A stretch of DNA of 45,267 nt from Cellvibrionales bacterium UBA2511 (GCA_002341315.1 DDNV01000013.1:45243-90509); one strand, 5' to 3'. Counted from the stretch's first letter, positions 36,068 through 45,244 are shown. Notes: generated by a model not told the origin, from the sequence alone. Program-made: numbers and translations.

Positions 36068-36901
36068 GTGACAACGGATAAGAACAACCGCAAAATTGAA
36101 GTGCTCGAAACAGCCATCACGGTTGTTTCGGTCAAGGATCAGGATTACATCTCACTGACCGACATGCTGAAAGCCAAGGATGGTGATTTTTTCATCTCTG
36201 ACTGGCTGCGTAACCGCAATACCGTTGAGTTTTTGGGTATCTGGGAATCGGTCCACAATTCGGCTTTTAATTATGGCGAATTCGCCACAATTAAAAGCCA
36301 GGCAGGGTTGAACAGCTACAAGATCAGCGTAAAAGAGTGGGTTGCCAAAACCGGAGCAGTTGGCTTGGTGGCAAAAGCCGGTAGGTACGGTGGCACCTAC
36401 GCCCATAAGGACCTCGCGTTCGAATTTGGTATGTGGATCAGCCCTGAGTTCAAGATTTACCTCATTAAAGAGTTCCAGCGCCTCAAGGAACTTGAACAGG
36501 AACAAATGGGTTGGGATATCCGCCGGAATTTGACAAAAATAAATTACCGAATTCACACCGATGCCATCAAGGAAAACCTGGTTCCGACCGAACTGACACC
36601 AAAGCAGGTCAACCTTGTTTATGCTTCGGAGGCGGATGTATTGAATATGGCCCTGTTCGGTATGACGGCAAGGCAATGGCGCAACGCCAATCCTGGAGAA
36701 CAAGGCAACATCCGTGATTATGCCAATGGGGCGCAGTTGGTATGTTTAGCCAATATGGAAAACCTTAATGCTGTTTTCATCGATGAAGGACTGCCGCAGC
36801 AAGAACGTCTGAGCCGCCTGAACCAGATTGCGATTTCGCAAATGAAGATACTGGTCACCGATCATCGGCTTGAGCGATTGGATAGGGCATCCTCGAAATG
36901 A
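36068..36901 (+). CDS. KilA-N domain protein
   Basis: A 277-residue protein. The KilA-N DNA-binding domain covers about residues 15-135: DYISLTDMLKAKDGDFFISD, WLRNRNTVEFLGIWE, and GGTYAHKDLAFEFGMWISPEF. A helical C-terminal half (about 135-277) resembles chromosomal KilA-N proteins. The start is a GTG at 36068 with AGGGAGGA upstream; the ATG two bases earlier is out of frame and stops at once. KilA-N domains come from phages and large DNA viruses; the function of chromosomal copies is unknown. Its place directly before cas3 (127 bp) suggests a defence-island gene or a passenger; a regulatory role is speculation. Confidence 0.85.
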   Translation: MTTDKNNRKIEVLETAITVVSVKDQDYISLTDMLKAKDGDFFISDWLRNRNTVEFLGIWESVHNSAFNYGEFATIKSQAGLNSYKISVKEWVAKTGAVGLVAKAGRYGGTYAHKDLAFEFGMWISPEFKIYLIKEFQRLKELEQEQMGWDIRRNLTKINYRIHTDAIKENLVPTELTPKQVNLVYASEADVLNMALFGMTARQWRNANPGEQGNIRDYANGAQLVCLANMENLNAVFIDEGLPQQERLSRLNQIAISQMKILVTDHRLERLDRASSK

Positions 36902-37000
36902 TTGGAACTTTCATTTCCCAATGCGAAAAAAGTCGCCAGCACCCGGTGGGTGTTGGATGAGTTTGCTGAGCAGGAATTCCTTAATCCACACTCAAATTAA
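36902..37000 (+). other. In-frame open stretch after the KilA-N stop (possible gene remnant)
   Basis: Directly after the KilA-N TGA the same frame stays open for 32 codons and contains protein-like sequence (AKKVASTRWVLDEFAEQEFL) before TAA at 36998-37000. It has no start codon with a ribosome site of its own. It might be the end of a lost gene or of a longer ancestral KilA-N protein, or chance. The rest of the gap before cas3 is AT-rich. Confidence 0.2.
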
Positions 37001-37028
37001 TAACTATTTTTGAAAAGTCTGCTGATAC

Positions 37029-39626
37029 ATGATTCGTAAAGAAACAAATAAAACCATAACCTCATTAGCCATCCCCTATACGGAATGTCCGGCGAAGACC
37101 TATAGCCCAAGCAAAGGGGTCACCCGCAAAGGCCGAACAGTTTTCAATCATTGCCAGATAGTTGGTGAAGTGGCTCATGAGATAATCCGGCGCTTGCCTT
37201 CCACCGCGGCACAAGCACTGTTTCCGGCGGGAGCTGCCTTCGCCGCAGCCAATCATGATGTGGGTAAGGTGAGTCCGACCTTTTACAACAAAATCATGCG
37301 CGCCTGTGGCAGCCAACTAATACCGGGTTTTAACCCAGACTTGGAAAAAGGGTGGGGCGGACATGCCGGTGTCAGCCAATTAACCGCAAGAGTCCTGGGA
37401 GCGCCTGAATTTGTGCCTGAAATCCTGGGCCAGCATCATGGCTTTTCACCTTCGCTTGCGGGCAAACGTGCCATCGATGAAATTTTTGGCGGCGATGTCT
37501 GGCAACAAGAACGGAAAAAACTGATCGGGGCGTTGCAGGCCCATTTTGGTGAAACCTGGCCACAGATCGAGTCTGTTGCCCAGGCGCGTCTGGTAGCGGG
37601 CCTGACTTCTGTGGCGGACTGGATAGGTTCCGGTGAGTTTTTTGAAGACCCAGAGGCACCATGGCAGGAAAGCATCGGCAAGGCATTGAATGCTGCCGGT
37701 TTTATCTCCCCAACCTATAAAGCCGAGCTCAGACTTGAAGAGGTGTTTGGTTTCTCTCCCCGAGAGGCACAGTCGATCCTTATCGATCAAGCGGCTTCGC
37801 CTGGCGTCTACGTGCTGGAAGCGCCCATGGGATTGGGCAAAACCGAGGCAGCCTTGTATGCCGCTTATAAGCTGTTGTTCTCCGGGCAGGCAAGCGGTAT
37901 TTATTTTGCGTTGCCCACGCAACTGACCTCCAACAAGATTTTCGAGCGCTTTAACCTGTTTTTACAGGGCGACAAGAAGAATGGCTTGTCGGGAATATTG
38001 GCGGATGACTGCCATCATCGCTCCTTGCTGCTACACGGAAATGCCTGGCTGCTGGATACCGATATGGGCGAAGAGGGTAGGCCGGGTGGCGCCTGGTTCA
38101 ATCAGGGCAAACGCGGACTGTTGGCACCCTTCGCCGTCGGAACTATCGACCAGGCATTGATGGCGGCGATGAACGTCAAGCATGGCTTTGTTCGCGCCTT
38201 CGGGCTGGCCGGGAAGGTGGTCATTCTCGATGAGGTGCATACCTATGATGCCTATACCGGTACTCTGCTGGATGCACTGGTGGCGTTGCTGCGCTCATTG
38301 CGCTGCACGGTAATTATTCTCAGTGCCACACTGAATCAGGATCGTCGTCAGCAACTGCTTGGTTCTGCATTGTCCGCTATGGATTATCCCTTGATAACTG
38401 CCTGCCCCGTCGATGCCGAAGTGTGTGAAGTGCCTGTGCCAGCGGGGCCAAGCCGCCAGGTTAACCTTCAATTACAGGACGACGAAAAGCTGGCGCTGGA
38501 ACAGGCCCTGTTGCGTGCCGAACAGGGCCAACAGGTGTTGTGGATCGAAAACACCGTATTGGACGCCCAGCAGAGTTACCTGGAGCTAGCCGCCCGAGCC
38601 AGCGAACTGGGTATCGCGTGTGGTTTGTTGCACTCTCGCTTTACTGCCAATGACCGCCAGTCGATAGAAGACCAGTGGGTCAATCTTTATGGCAAAGTCG
38701 GTTGGTCGAAGCGGGGAAAGCAGGGCCGGATTCTGGTGGGTACCCAAGTACTGGAGCAGTCTCTGGATATCGACGCCGATTTTATGATTTCGCGTTTTGC
38801 CCCTACCGATATGTTGTTGCAGCGTCTTGGCCGCCTCTGGCGCCATGAGGATACCCCGCGCTGCAAAACGGCCATGCCCGAGGCCTGGTTATTGGCCCCG
38901 GAATTTCCAGTGGCTATCGATAATCCTGAAAAGCACTTCGGTCGCAGTGCCTACGTCTACAGCCCTTATGTGCTTTGCCGCAGCCTGGAAGTCTGGCAGT
39001 CCATCCTGTCGGTGGATCTACCGGGCGACATCCGCAATCTGATTGAAAGTACTTACGCGGTTCGACAAGAGCACGCGCAGATGAGCCGCTTGCTGTCCGA
39101 TCTGGATAACGGCACACGCTGGCGTACCGGCCGTAACTCATTGCGGCAACTGGCCAGAGTAGGTTTGGCCGAAGCTGGCAATACGCTACCGGAAAGCAAG
39201 GTGCAGACTCGTTACAGCGAGACTGACAATTTCGACGTGTTACTGCTGCGTGCCATGACGCGTAACCGGGAGGGTGATACCGCAACGCTGACTTTGCTCA
39301 ATGGCGAACTGGTGCAACTGCCTTTGCAGCGTCCTGGCTTGACCAGAGCCGGTTGGCGGAATGTTAGTGCCATGCTGATGCGTCAGGTAGTGGCGGTCAG
39401 GGTGCAGGATGCCCCCAAAGCCTTGCCCGTGGACACACTCAAACGCTTTGGTTTGCAGCATTGCTTCTACTTGGGGAATCCGGATTGGCCAGAGGACGAG
39501 AGTGTGTTGCGTGTGGCCCTGGTGGATGACACCGAACGTCTGCGGGGCGTTGAGCAGGCAGAAGTTCACGACAAACACCGCTTGGAATACCGGAATGACC
39601 TGGGTTACCGGGTAATCAAAGACTAG
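37029..39626 (+). CDS. cas3: CRISPR-associated nuclease-helicase Cas3, type I-E
   Basis: An 865-residue fusion of HD nuclease and SF2 helicase. HD-domain ligands: H41, H76-D77 (ANHDVGK), H112, H136-H137. Helicase: Walker A APMGLGKTEAAL (265-276), DEVH box (401-404), SAT (432-434), and motif VI QRLGRLWRH (598-606). A C-terminal accessory domain follows. Known role: recruited by Cascade after R-loop formation, it nicks and degrades target DNA 3'-5'. All key residues are present, so interference looks intact. The ribosome site at 37029 is weak. First gene of the cas operon, 11 bp before cas8e. Confidence 0.96.
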   Translation: MIRKETNKTITSLAIPYTECPAKTYSPSKGVTRKGRTVFNHCQIVGEVAHEIIRRLPSTAAQALFPAGAAFAAANHDVGKVSPTFYNKIMRACGSQLIPGFNPDLEKGWGGHAGVSQLTARVLGAPEFVPEILGQHHGFSPSLAGKRAIDEIFGGDVWQQERKKLIGALQAHFGETWPQIESVAQARLVAGLTSVADWIGSGEFFEDPEAPWQESIGKALNAAGFISPTYKAELRLEEVFGFSPREAQSILIDQAASPGVYVLEAPMGLGKTEAALYAAYKLLFSGQASGIYFALPTQLTSNKIFERFNLFLQGDKKNGLSGILADDCHHRSLLLHGNAWLLDTDMGEEGRPGGAWFNQGKRGLLAPFAVGTIDQALMAAMNVKHGFVRAFGLAGKVVILDEVHTYDAYTGTLLDALVALLRSLRCTVIILSATLNQDRRQQLLGSALSAMDYPLITACPVDAEVCEVPVPAGPSRQVNLQLQDDEKLALEQALLRAEQGQQVLWIENTVLDAQQSYLELAARASELGIACGLLHSRFTANDRQSIEDQWVNLYGKVGWSKRGKQGRILVGTQVLEQSLDIDADFMISRFAPTDMLLQRLGRLWRHEDTPRCKTAMPEAWLLAPEFPVAIDNPEKHFGRSAYVYSPYVLCRSLEVWQSILSVDLPGDIRNLIESTYAVRQEHAQMSRLLSDLDNGTRWRTGRNSLRQLARVGLAEAGNTLPESKVQTRYSETDNFDVLLLRAMTRNREGDTATLTLLNGELVQLPLQRPGLTRAGWRNVSAMLMRQVVAVRVQDAPKALPVDTLKRFGLQHCFYLGNPDWPEDESVLRVALVDDTERLRGVEQAEVHDKHRLEYRNDLGYRVIKD

Positions 39627-39637
39627 GAAGACCACTT

Positions 39638-41134
39638 ATGGAAAATCGATTCAACCTGATAGATGAACCCTGGATACCCGTGGCGGATTTTGGCCGCGTC
39701 AGTTTGCGGCAGGTATTCAGTAATCCGGAGTATCGCAGTTTGGGTGGCAACCCGGTGCAGAAAATTGCACTGCTCAAGTTGCTACTGGCGATTGCCCAGT
39801 CTGCTGCCACACCTGATAACGAGGTCGAATGGAAGGCGTTGGGCACGCGAGGCCTGGCTGAGCGTTGCTTGATCTATCTGGATAAATGGCATGACCGATT
39901 TTATCTGTACGGTGAGCAGCCGTTTTTGCAGATGCCTGCTATTCAAGCGGCGAAGAAGCAGTCTTTTGGCGCGGTATTACCGGAAGTGTCTACCGGCAAC
40001 ACCACGGTACTGAGTCAGATACAGGTCCAAAGGTCGTTGGATGATGCTGATAAAGCCTTGTTGTTGCTGACGCTGATGGGTTTCGCGTTATCGGGCAAGA
40101 AAACCGATAACAGTGTGGTGTTATCGCCGGATTATTCAGGTAAACGCAACGACAAGGGAAAACCGTCCACAGGAAAACCTGGCCCCGCTGTGGCGCATAT
40201 GGGGCTGCTACACAGCTTCTTGTTGGGTAACAAACTGCAGGAAACACTCTGGCTGAATCTACTGACTCATCGGCAAATTGAACAAATGAATATTTATCCT
40301 GCGGGGCTGGGTATTGCTCCGTGGGAAAAGATGCCCGAAGGCGAAGATTGTTTGCAAGCGGGCCAGCTTAAAAAGTCGCTGATGGGGCGGTTGCTTCCGC
40401 TCTGCCGCTTCTGCTGGCTGAACAAAGATGGATTGCATTACTCGGAGGGCATTGCTCACCCCGGTTACAAGGACGGTGTTGTCGATCCGAGCATGGCGAT
40501 TAACAACGTGGGTAAGGAACCGAAAGCCTTGTGGGTCGATCCCGAAAAGCGCCCGTGGCGCGAATTGACCGCGCTGCTGGGTTTCTTTGAACAGGGCGAG
40601 TCACAAGGATTCCAATCCTGGCAACTACGCAGTGGCCTGGAGCGAGCCAGAGATGTTACTGAAACTTTTGCTATCTGGTCCGGTGGTCTTAGGGTAAGTA
40701 ACAATGCGGGCGAACAATATGTGTCTGGCAGTGATGACTTTGTGGAATCTCAGGTCTGGTTGCACAGCGATATTCTTGGCGAGCTTTGGTTTAGCCAGTT
40801 GAAAGTAGAAATGGATGCGCTCGATATGTTGGCCAAAAGTTTGTACGGCAGGGTTATGGGGTTCTTTAAGGAACAGATGGTTGATGGCGGCAAGATCGCG
40901 CCGCAGACCACGCAGTTGTTCTGGCAACTCTGCGAATGCGATTTCCAGTCCCTTGTGAATAACTGTGACCAAACAGACGATGCCGTCGGGCAGCGTCAAA
41001 AACTTCGCCGTCGCTTCGCTGGTTATGTCCAGCAAGCCTACGACCAATTTTGCCCACGGGAAACCGCTCGGCAACTGGACGCCTGGGCCAAGTGCCGCCC
41101 CAATAACAGCAAATATTTGAAACAGGAGATTTGA
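39638..41134 (+). CDS. casA: Cascade large subunit Cas8e (Cse1/CasA)
   Basis: A 498-residue protein starting MENRFNLIDEPWIPVADFGR, the characteristic Cse1 N-terminus, with ALLKLLLAIAQSA and a C-terminal four-helix region. The length is like E. coli CasA (502). Known role: PAM recognition and Cas3 recruitment in type I-E Cascade. It is preceded by GGAAG and followed by cse2 after 4 bp. Confidence 0.95.
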   Translation: MENRFNLIDEPWIPVADFGRVSLRQVFSNPEYRSLGGNPVQKIALLKLLLAIAQSAATPDNEVEWKALGTRGLAERCLIYLDKWHDRFYLYGEQPFLQMPAIQAAKKQSFGAVLPEVSTGNTTVLSQIQVQRSLDDADKALLLLTLMGFALSGKKTDNSVVLSPDYSGKRNDKGKPSTGKPGPAVAHMGLLHSFLLGNKLQETLWLNLLTHRQIEQMNIYPAGLGIAPWEKMPEGEDCLQAGQLKKSLMGRLLPLCRFCWLNKDGLHYSEGIAHPGYKDGVVDPSMAINNVGKEPKALWVDPEKRPWRELTALLGFFEQGESQGFQSWQLRSGLERARDVTETFAIWSGGLRVSNNAGEQYVSGSDDFVESQVWLHSDILGELWFSQLKVEMDALDMLAKSLYGRVMGFFKEQMVDGGKIAPQTTQLFWQLCECDFQSLVNNCDQTDDAVGQRQKLRRRFAGYVQQAYDQFCPRETARQLDAWAKCRPNNSKYLKQEI

Positions 41135-41138
41135 GCCC

Positions 41139-41690
41139 ATGGGAATGGAAGCTGAAGTGATAGAAAAAGGGAAGAAAACCAGTTGGGAGCAGCGTTTTGT
41201 GGAAACCGTTATCGGACGCTGTAATACCGACAAAGGGTTGGCCGCTCGACTGCGTAGGGCCGACAACCCGGCCACCGAGTACCAAAGCTGGGAGGTATTG
41301 GGTGCGTTGGGGGTTGACCTGGAGAAGGATTACCAACGCCTGCCGTTCGTCACCGTGGCAGCCGCCATCGCCAAGTCCAAGGCAGAGCGCAATGGTAGTT
41401 TAACGCTGGGTCGGGCCATTGCCGCCTGTTATGAAGATGGTAATCAGAGCAATCAGGCCAAGACTCGCCTGCGGCGTTTGCTGGCCTGTGACGAATTGGC
41501 AGAAGCTTGCCGCATTCTGCGCCCGGTTCTTACCCTGATTGACAGCAAAGTTGGGCAGCCTTTGGACTTCATCCTATTGCTCAAACAGCTACGTAACTTT
41601 GCTTTCAATGGGCAGCGTGTCAAAACCCAGTGGGCTCAGGAGTTCTACGGTCAATCGGTTATGGTTAAGGATGAGGAGGCCGAAGCATGA
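41139..41690 (+). CDS. casB: Cascade small subunit Cse2 (Cas11e/CasB)
   Basis: A 183-residue, mainly helical basic protein of the Cse2 family, with YQSWEVLGALGVD, RLRRLLACDELAEACRILRP and a conserved C-terminal helix ending near WAQEFYG. The start ATG 41139 has AGGAG upstream; a second ATG two codons later is possible. Two copies form the inner belly of Cascade and hold the displaced strand. It overlaps cas6e by 4 bp (ATGA). Confidence 0.92.
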   Translation: MGMEAEVIEKGKKTSWEQRFVETVIGRCNTDKGLAARLRRADNPATEYQSWEVLGALGVDLEKDYQRLPFVTVAAAIAKSKAERNGSLTLGRAIAACYEDGNQSNQAKTRLRRLLACDELAEACRILRPVLTLIDSKVGQPLDFILLLKQLRNFAFNGQRVKTQWAQEFYGQSVMVKDEEAEA

Positions 41691-42331
41691 GCATGATCGC
41701 GAGTGTCCTGCACCTGGATCGCCCGGCGATGAAAGCCCTGCGTATTACTGATGCGTATTCGCTGCATCGAGTGGTTTACAGCCTCTATGACGATATTCGT
41801 AATCCTGAATCGAAAGCGACCAGTGAGTCCAGCGGCATTTTATATGCGGATCAAGGCGGCGATTACAAGGGACGGAAAATCCTGATGCTGGCCAACCGGC
41901 AGCCGATGGTGACGGTGGATGGTCGGCATGGTGAGGTACATAGCAGGCCGATTCCAGATAATTTTCTGGAGCACAGCCAGTACCGCTTCAAGGTGATCGT
42001 CAACCCCACCCGGCGCGATAGCGCCAGCCGCAAGCTGCTGCCTGTGCGAGGTCGCGAGGCCGTCGGCCAATGGTTCACAGAGCGGGCAACGACCAGTTGG
42101 GGCTTTAGTGTCGCCACTGAGCACCTCCAAGTGGACAAGATAGAGATTCAGCAATTCAAGGACAAACAACAACGACAGGTAACTATCGCTCAGGCCCACA
42201 TTCAGGGGGTTCTAAGTATTGCCGATCAAACGCAATTCAAACGCAGCTTCACCCAGGGCATAGGACGCGCTCGCGCCTATGGCTGCGGTCTGCTGCAGAT
42301 TGTTCCCCTTACCGACAACCCCTTTATTTAA
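41687..42331 (+). CDS. casE: crRNA endoribonuclease Cas6e (CasE)
   Basis: A 214-residue RAMP protein with two ferredoxin-like folds. The probable catalytic His is H27 in ITDAYSLHRVVYSLY. A C-terminal glycine-rich motif IGRARAYGCGLLQIVPL is typical of Cas6e. It cuts pre-crRNA at the base of the repeat hairpin and stays bound to the 3' handle. In E. coli this gene follows cas5e; here it lies between cse2 and cas7e. Confidence 0.94.
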   Translation: MSMIASVLHLDRPAMKALRITDAYSLHRVVYSLYDDIRNPESKATSESSGILYADQGGDYKGRKILMLANRQPMVTVDGRHGEVHSRPIPDNFLEHSQYRFKVIVNPTRRDSASRKLLPVRGREAVGQWFTERATTSWGFSVATEHLQVDKIEIQQFKDKQQRQVTIAQAHIQGVLSIADQTQFKRSFTQGIGRARAYGCGLLQIVPLTDNPFI

Positions 42332-42346
42332 AACAGGACGTTCATC

Positions 42347-43381
42347 ATGACCAATTCTTACACCAATACCCGAATCGAATACCACATCTTGCAATCCTTC
42401 CCGGTGACCTGCCTGAACCGGGACGATGTGGGAGCACCGAAAACCGCCATCGTCGGCGGCGTCACCCGGGCGCGAGTCAGCTCCCAATGCTGGAAGCGGC
42501 AGGTACGCCTGGCTATGCAGGATTTCGGTATCAAGCTGGGTATTCGTACCAAGAAAGTTGAAGAGATTTTTATTTTGGCCTGTCAGGCCGCTGGCGCTAA
42601 CGAAACTCAGGCCACCGCCTGTGGCAAGAAAATGGCCGATCAATTAAGTGACGACACACTATTGTTCATTAGTGACAGCGAGGCAGCCGCATTCGCTTCG
42701 TACGCGGCAGAGCAGGGGTTTGACGACAGTAAACTAAAAGATAAGGAACTGGCGAAGGTGGCCAAGAAGGCGCTCGCACCTGCTGTTGATGCGCTGGATA
42801 TCGCATTATTTGGGCGTATGGTAGCGAAGGCTGCGGATATGAACGTGGAAGCCGCGGCATCTTTTTCTCATGCTATTTCCACCCACAAAGCTAGTAACGA
42901 AGTGGAGTTTTTCACGGCGCTGGATGATCGGCAAGAAGAACCGGGTTCCGCTCATATGGGCAGCCTGGAGTTCAATTCTGCGACCTATTACCGCTATATC
43001 AGCCTGGACTTGGGCCAACTGGCACAAACTATGGGGGAGGAGGATTTGCAGAAAGCTATTGCTGCTTTTACCAAAGCCTTGTTTGTCGCTGTACCCAGCG
43101 CACGCCAAACTACTCAGTCCGGTGCCAGTCAGTGGGACTTCGCCCGGGTAATAGTACGAAAGGGGCAGCGACTTCAACTGTCGTTTGAGGAGCCGGTGAA
43201 GCTGAAAGGGAGGGAAAGCGGATATTTGCAACCAAGCATCGAGGAATTAAAAAGTCAGCTTGATAAAAAGGAAAAACTGGCCGGCTCATTGTTCGGCAAG
43301 CAGGAGGCCTATGATTGGGGTGAAGACGAGGGCTTCAGTATCGATCATCTGATTGCAGCACTACAAACCCATATTCAGTGA
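42347..43381 (+). CDS. casC: Cascade backbone protein Cas7e (Cse4/CasC)
   Basis: A 344-residue Cas7-family protein starting TNTRIEYHILQSFPVTCLNR, with KTAIVGGVTRARVSSQCWKR. Six copies form the crRNA-binding backbone of Cascade in known systems. AGGA lies eight bases before the ATG. The sequence FNSATYYRYISLDLGQL is the family mid-region. cas5e begins 8 bp after the stop. Confidence 0.95.
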   Translation: MTNSYTNTRIEYHILQSFPVTCLNRDDVGAPKTAIVGGVTRARVSSQCWKRQVRLAMQDFGIKLGIRTKKVEEIFILACQAAGANETQATACGKKMADQLSDDTLLFISDSEAAAFASYAAEQGFDDSKLKDKELAKVAKKALAPAVDALDIALFGRMVAKAADMNVEAAASFSHAISTHKASNEVEFFTALDDRQEEPGSAHMGSLEFNSATYYRYISLDLGQLAQTMGEEDLQKAIAAFTKALFVAVPSARQTTQSGASQWDFARVIVRKGQRLQLSFEEPVKLKGRESGYLQPSIEELKSQLDKKEKLAGSLFGKQEAYDWGEDEGFSIDHLIAALQTHIQ

Positions 43382-43389
43382 GGTCCGGA

Positions 43390-44100
43390 ATGAGTGAATC
43401 ATATCTGTTGCTCTGGCTGGAAGCTCCGCTACAGTCCTGGGGTTATGACTCTAAGTTCGGGCGGCGCGACAGCCTTGATTTTCCGACCAAGTCTGGTGTT
43501 CTGGGTTTGCTCTGCTGTGCCAGAGGCGCAGCAGGCGAGCAAGCCGAATGGCTGCAGTGCTGGACCGATCGGGATATGCAGGTGGAAGCCTATGCTCCCA
43601 CCGACCAGCACGGTAAAGCCATGCCCCGGCTGCCGTTGATACGAGACTTCCACATGGTGGGTAGTGGTTATGATGACCAAGATCCCTGGGAAAACCTGCT
43701 GATTCCCAAAACCAGTGATGGCAAGAAAGCGGTGGGTGGTGGCACCAAAATGACCTATCGCTATTACTTGCAGGACATGGCTTTCGCTGTGGCCATACAG
43801 GGGTCAGAGTCCGAGCTGCAAGCTATCGCAGAGGCACTACAAAATCCGGTCTGGGATCTGTATCTGGGGCGCAAGAATTGTGCGCCTACAGAGTTTATTT
43901 TTCAGGGTATTTATTCCGATGCCCAACAAGCGTTGGAAAAAGCCCGACAACTGGCCGAAGAAAAGCGACGTTGCCCGGTGTTCCGCGTATTGCAGGGTGA
44001 ACATGAGGGGGAGGTCTTGACCCTGAACGACGTACCGTTGCAGTTCGGTGAACACAAGCTATATTGTGACCGCCGCGTGACTGTACTGAGAGTGGAGTGA
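43390..44100 (+). CDS. casD: Cascade subunit Cas5e (CasD)
   Basis: A 236-residue RAMP protein starting MSESYLLLWLEAPLQSWGYD, with GRRDSLDFPTKSGVLGLL, the classic Cas5 N-terminal motif, and a C-terminal half ending in YCDRRVTVLRVE. Cas5e caps the 5' handle of crRNA. The frame is open from 43378, but the ATG at 43390 has a GGTCCGGA spacing region and is the family start. cas1 follows in 3 bp. Confidence 0.94.
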   Translation: MSESYLLLWLEAPLQSWGYDSKFGRRDSLDFPTKSGVLGLLCCARGAAGEQAEWLQCWTDRDMQVEAYAPTDQHGKAMPRLPLIRDFHMVGSGYDDQDPWENLLIPKTSDGKKAVGGGTKMTYRYYLQDMAFAVAIQGSESELQAIAEALQNPVWDLYLGRKNCAPTEFIFQGIYSDAQQALEKARQLAEEKRRCPVFRVLQGEHEGEVLTLNDVPLQFGEHKLYCDRRVTVLRVE

Positions 44101-44103
44101 TCT

Positions 44104-44979
44104 ATGGCCGCAGGGCAACGATTGTTTGTCAAGGTCACCCGGAATTCCCTACCGCAAGTCAAGGACAAGTACCCGTTCCTCTACCTGGAGCGGGGAAGGC
44201 TAGAGATTGACGATAGCAGCGTTAAATGGATCGATTCCGAAGCAAATGTGGTACCGCTGCCAGTGGCCACCCTGAATGCCCTGTTATTGGGGCCGGGTAC
44301 CACAGTCACCCATGACGCCATTAAGACGGCTACTGCAGCCAGCTGTGCGGTGTGCTGGGTAGGGGAAGATAGCCTGCTGTTCTATGCGGCAGGTTTTCTG
44401 CCGACAGCGGATACCCGTAACCTGAAACAGCAAATCGAACTATCCGCCAATCCAGAAAAATCCGTGGAAGTAGCGCGGCGCATGTTTGTCCGGCGCTTCC
44501 CCGATGCCGATTTGCAAGGCAAGACACTTAAAGAAATGATGGGTATGGAAGGTCATCGGGTCAGGGCGCTTTATCAGACTAAGGCGGAGGAGTATCAGGT
44601 CGGTTGGAAAGGACGTAAGTTTGCACCGGGAAAATTCGATCTCAGTGATATTGCCAACCAGGTGTTGACGGCCAGCAATGCTGCCTTGTATGGCATTCTT
44701 TGTTCGGCGGTACACAGTATGGGTTATTCTCCGCATATTGGCTTTATTCACTCCGGCAGCCCATTGCCTTTCATCTATGACTTGGCCGACCTGTACAAGG
44801 AGCATTTGTGTATCGTTTTGGCCTTCGCCCTAACCCGCGAAATGGCTGGACGTTACAACAAGCAGAAGGTGTCCTCCGCCTTTCGTGAGCGCGTTATCGA
44901 TATGGATCTGCTGGCTCGGCTGGCAGAAGATATTCCCGACATGTTGGGGGTGAAGAATGCTCGTCGTCGTGGCAAATAA
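44104..44979 (+). CDS. cas1: CRISPR integrase Cas1, type I-E
   Basis: A 291-residue protein with the Cas1 metal ligands at E149 (MEGHRVRALY), H216 (GFIHSG) and D226/D229 (FIYDLADL). Each is 8 residues later than E. coli E141, H208, D218 and D221. It normally forms a 4:2 complex with Cas2 to integrate spacers. The C-terminus is shorter than E. coli Cas1 (305) but ends cleanly. The cas2 ATG lies 23 bp inside its 3' end. Its partner gene is interrupted. Confidence 0.96.
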   Translation: MAAGQRLFVKVTRNSLPQVKDKYPFLYLERGRLEIDDSSVKWIDSEANVVPLPVATLNALLLGPGTTVTHDAIKTATAASCAVCWVGEDSLLFYAAGFLPTADTRNLKQQIELSANPEKSVEVARRMFVRRFPDADLQGKTLKEMMGMEGHRVRALYQTKAEEYQVGWKGRKFAPGKFDLSDIANQVLTASNAALYGILCSAVHSMGYSPHIGFIHSGSPLPFIYDLADLYKEHLCIVLAFALTREMAGRYNKQKVSSAFRERVIDMDLLARLAEDIPDMLGVKNARRRGK

Positions 44980-45244
44980 CCTGCCGCCGGCGGTACGGGG
45001 GAGGATGAAGCTATGGTTTGTGGAGCCGCGAGCGAACATCTTCGTTTCTGGTGTAAAAGACTCAGTTGCCAAAACGGTTGTTGAATACCTTTAGCAGCAC
45101 TGCCCACCAGAAGCGGGTGTGATGATCTTTCGCTCCTTGCCCAAAGCGCCTGGTTATGAAATCCGTACTATCGGCCCAACTAGAAAACAGCTGGTAGACA
45201 TATCTGGACTTCAGTTGGTAATTGAAACCTTGAATGACGCTTAA
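44957..45244 (+). pseudogene. cas2: cas2 (type I-E, CasF/Cas2e) interrupted by in-frame amber codon
   Basis: From ATG 44957, overlapping the end of cas1, the frame reads MLVVVANNLPPAVRGRMKLW, a clear Cas2e N-terminus. It meets TAG at 45092-45094 (codon 46), then continues in the same frame with GVMIFRSLPKAPGYEIRTIG and VDISGLQLVIETLNDA to TAA at 45242-45244. The restored protein would be about 95 residues, the family length, with no other lesion. A single C-to-T change of CAG would make this stop. Without read-through the product is 45 residues, lacking half the ferredoxin-like fold and the part that contacts Cas1. Confidence 0.9.
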
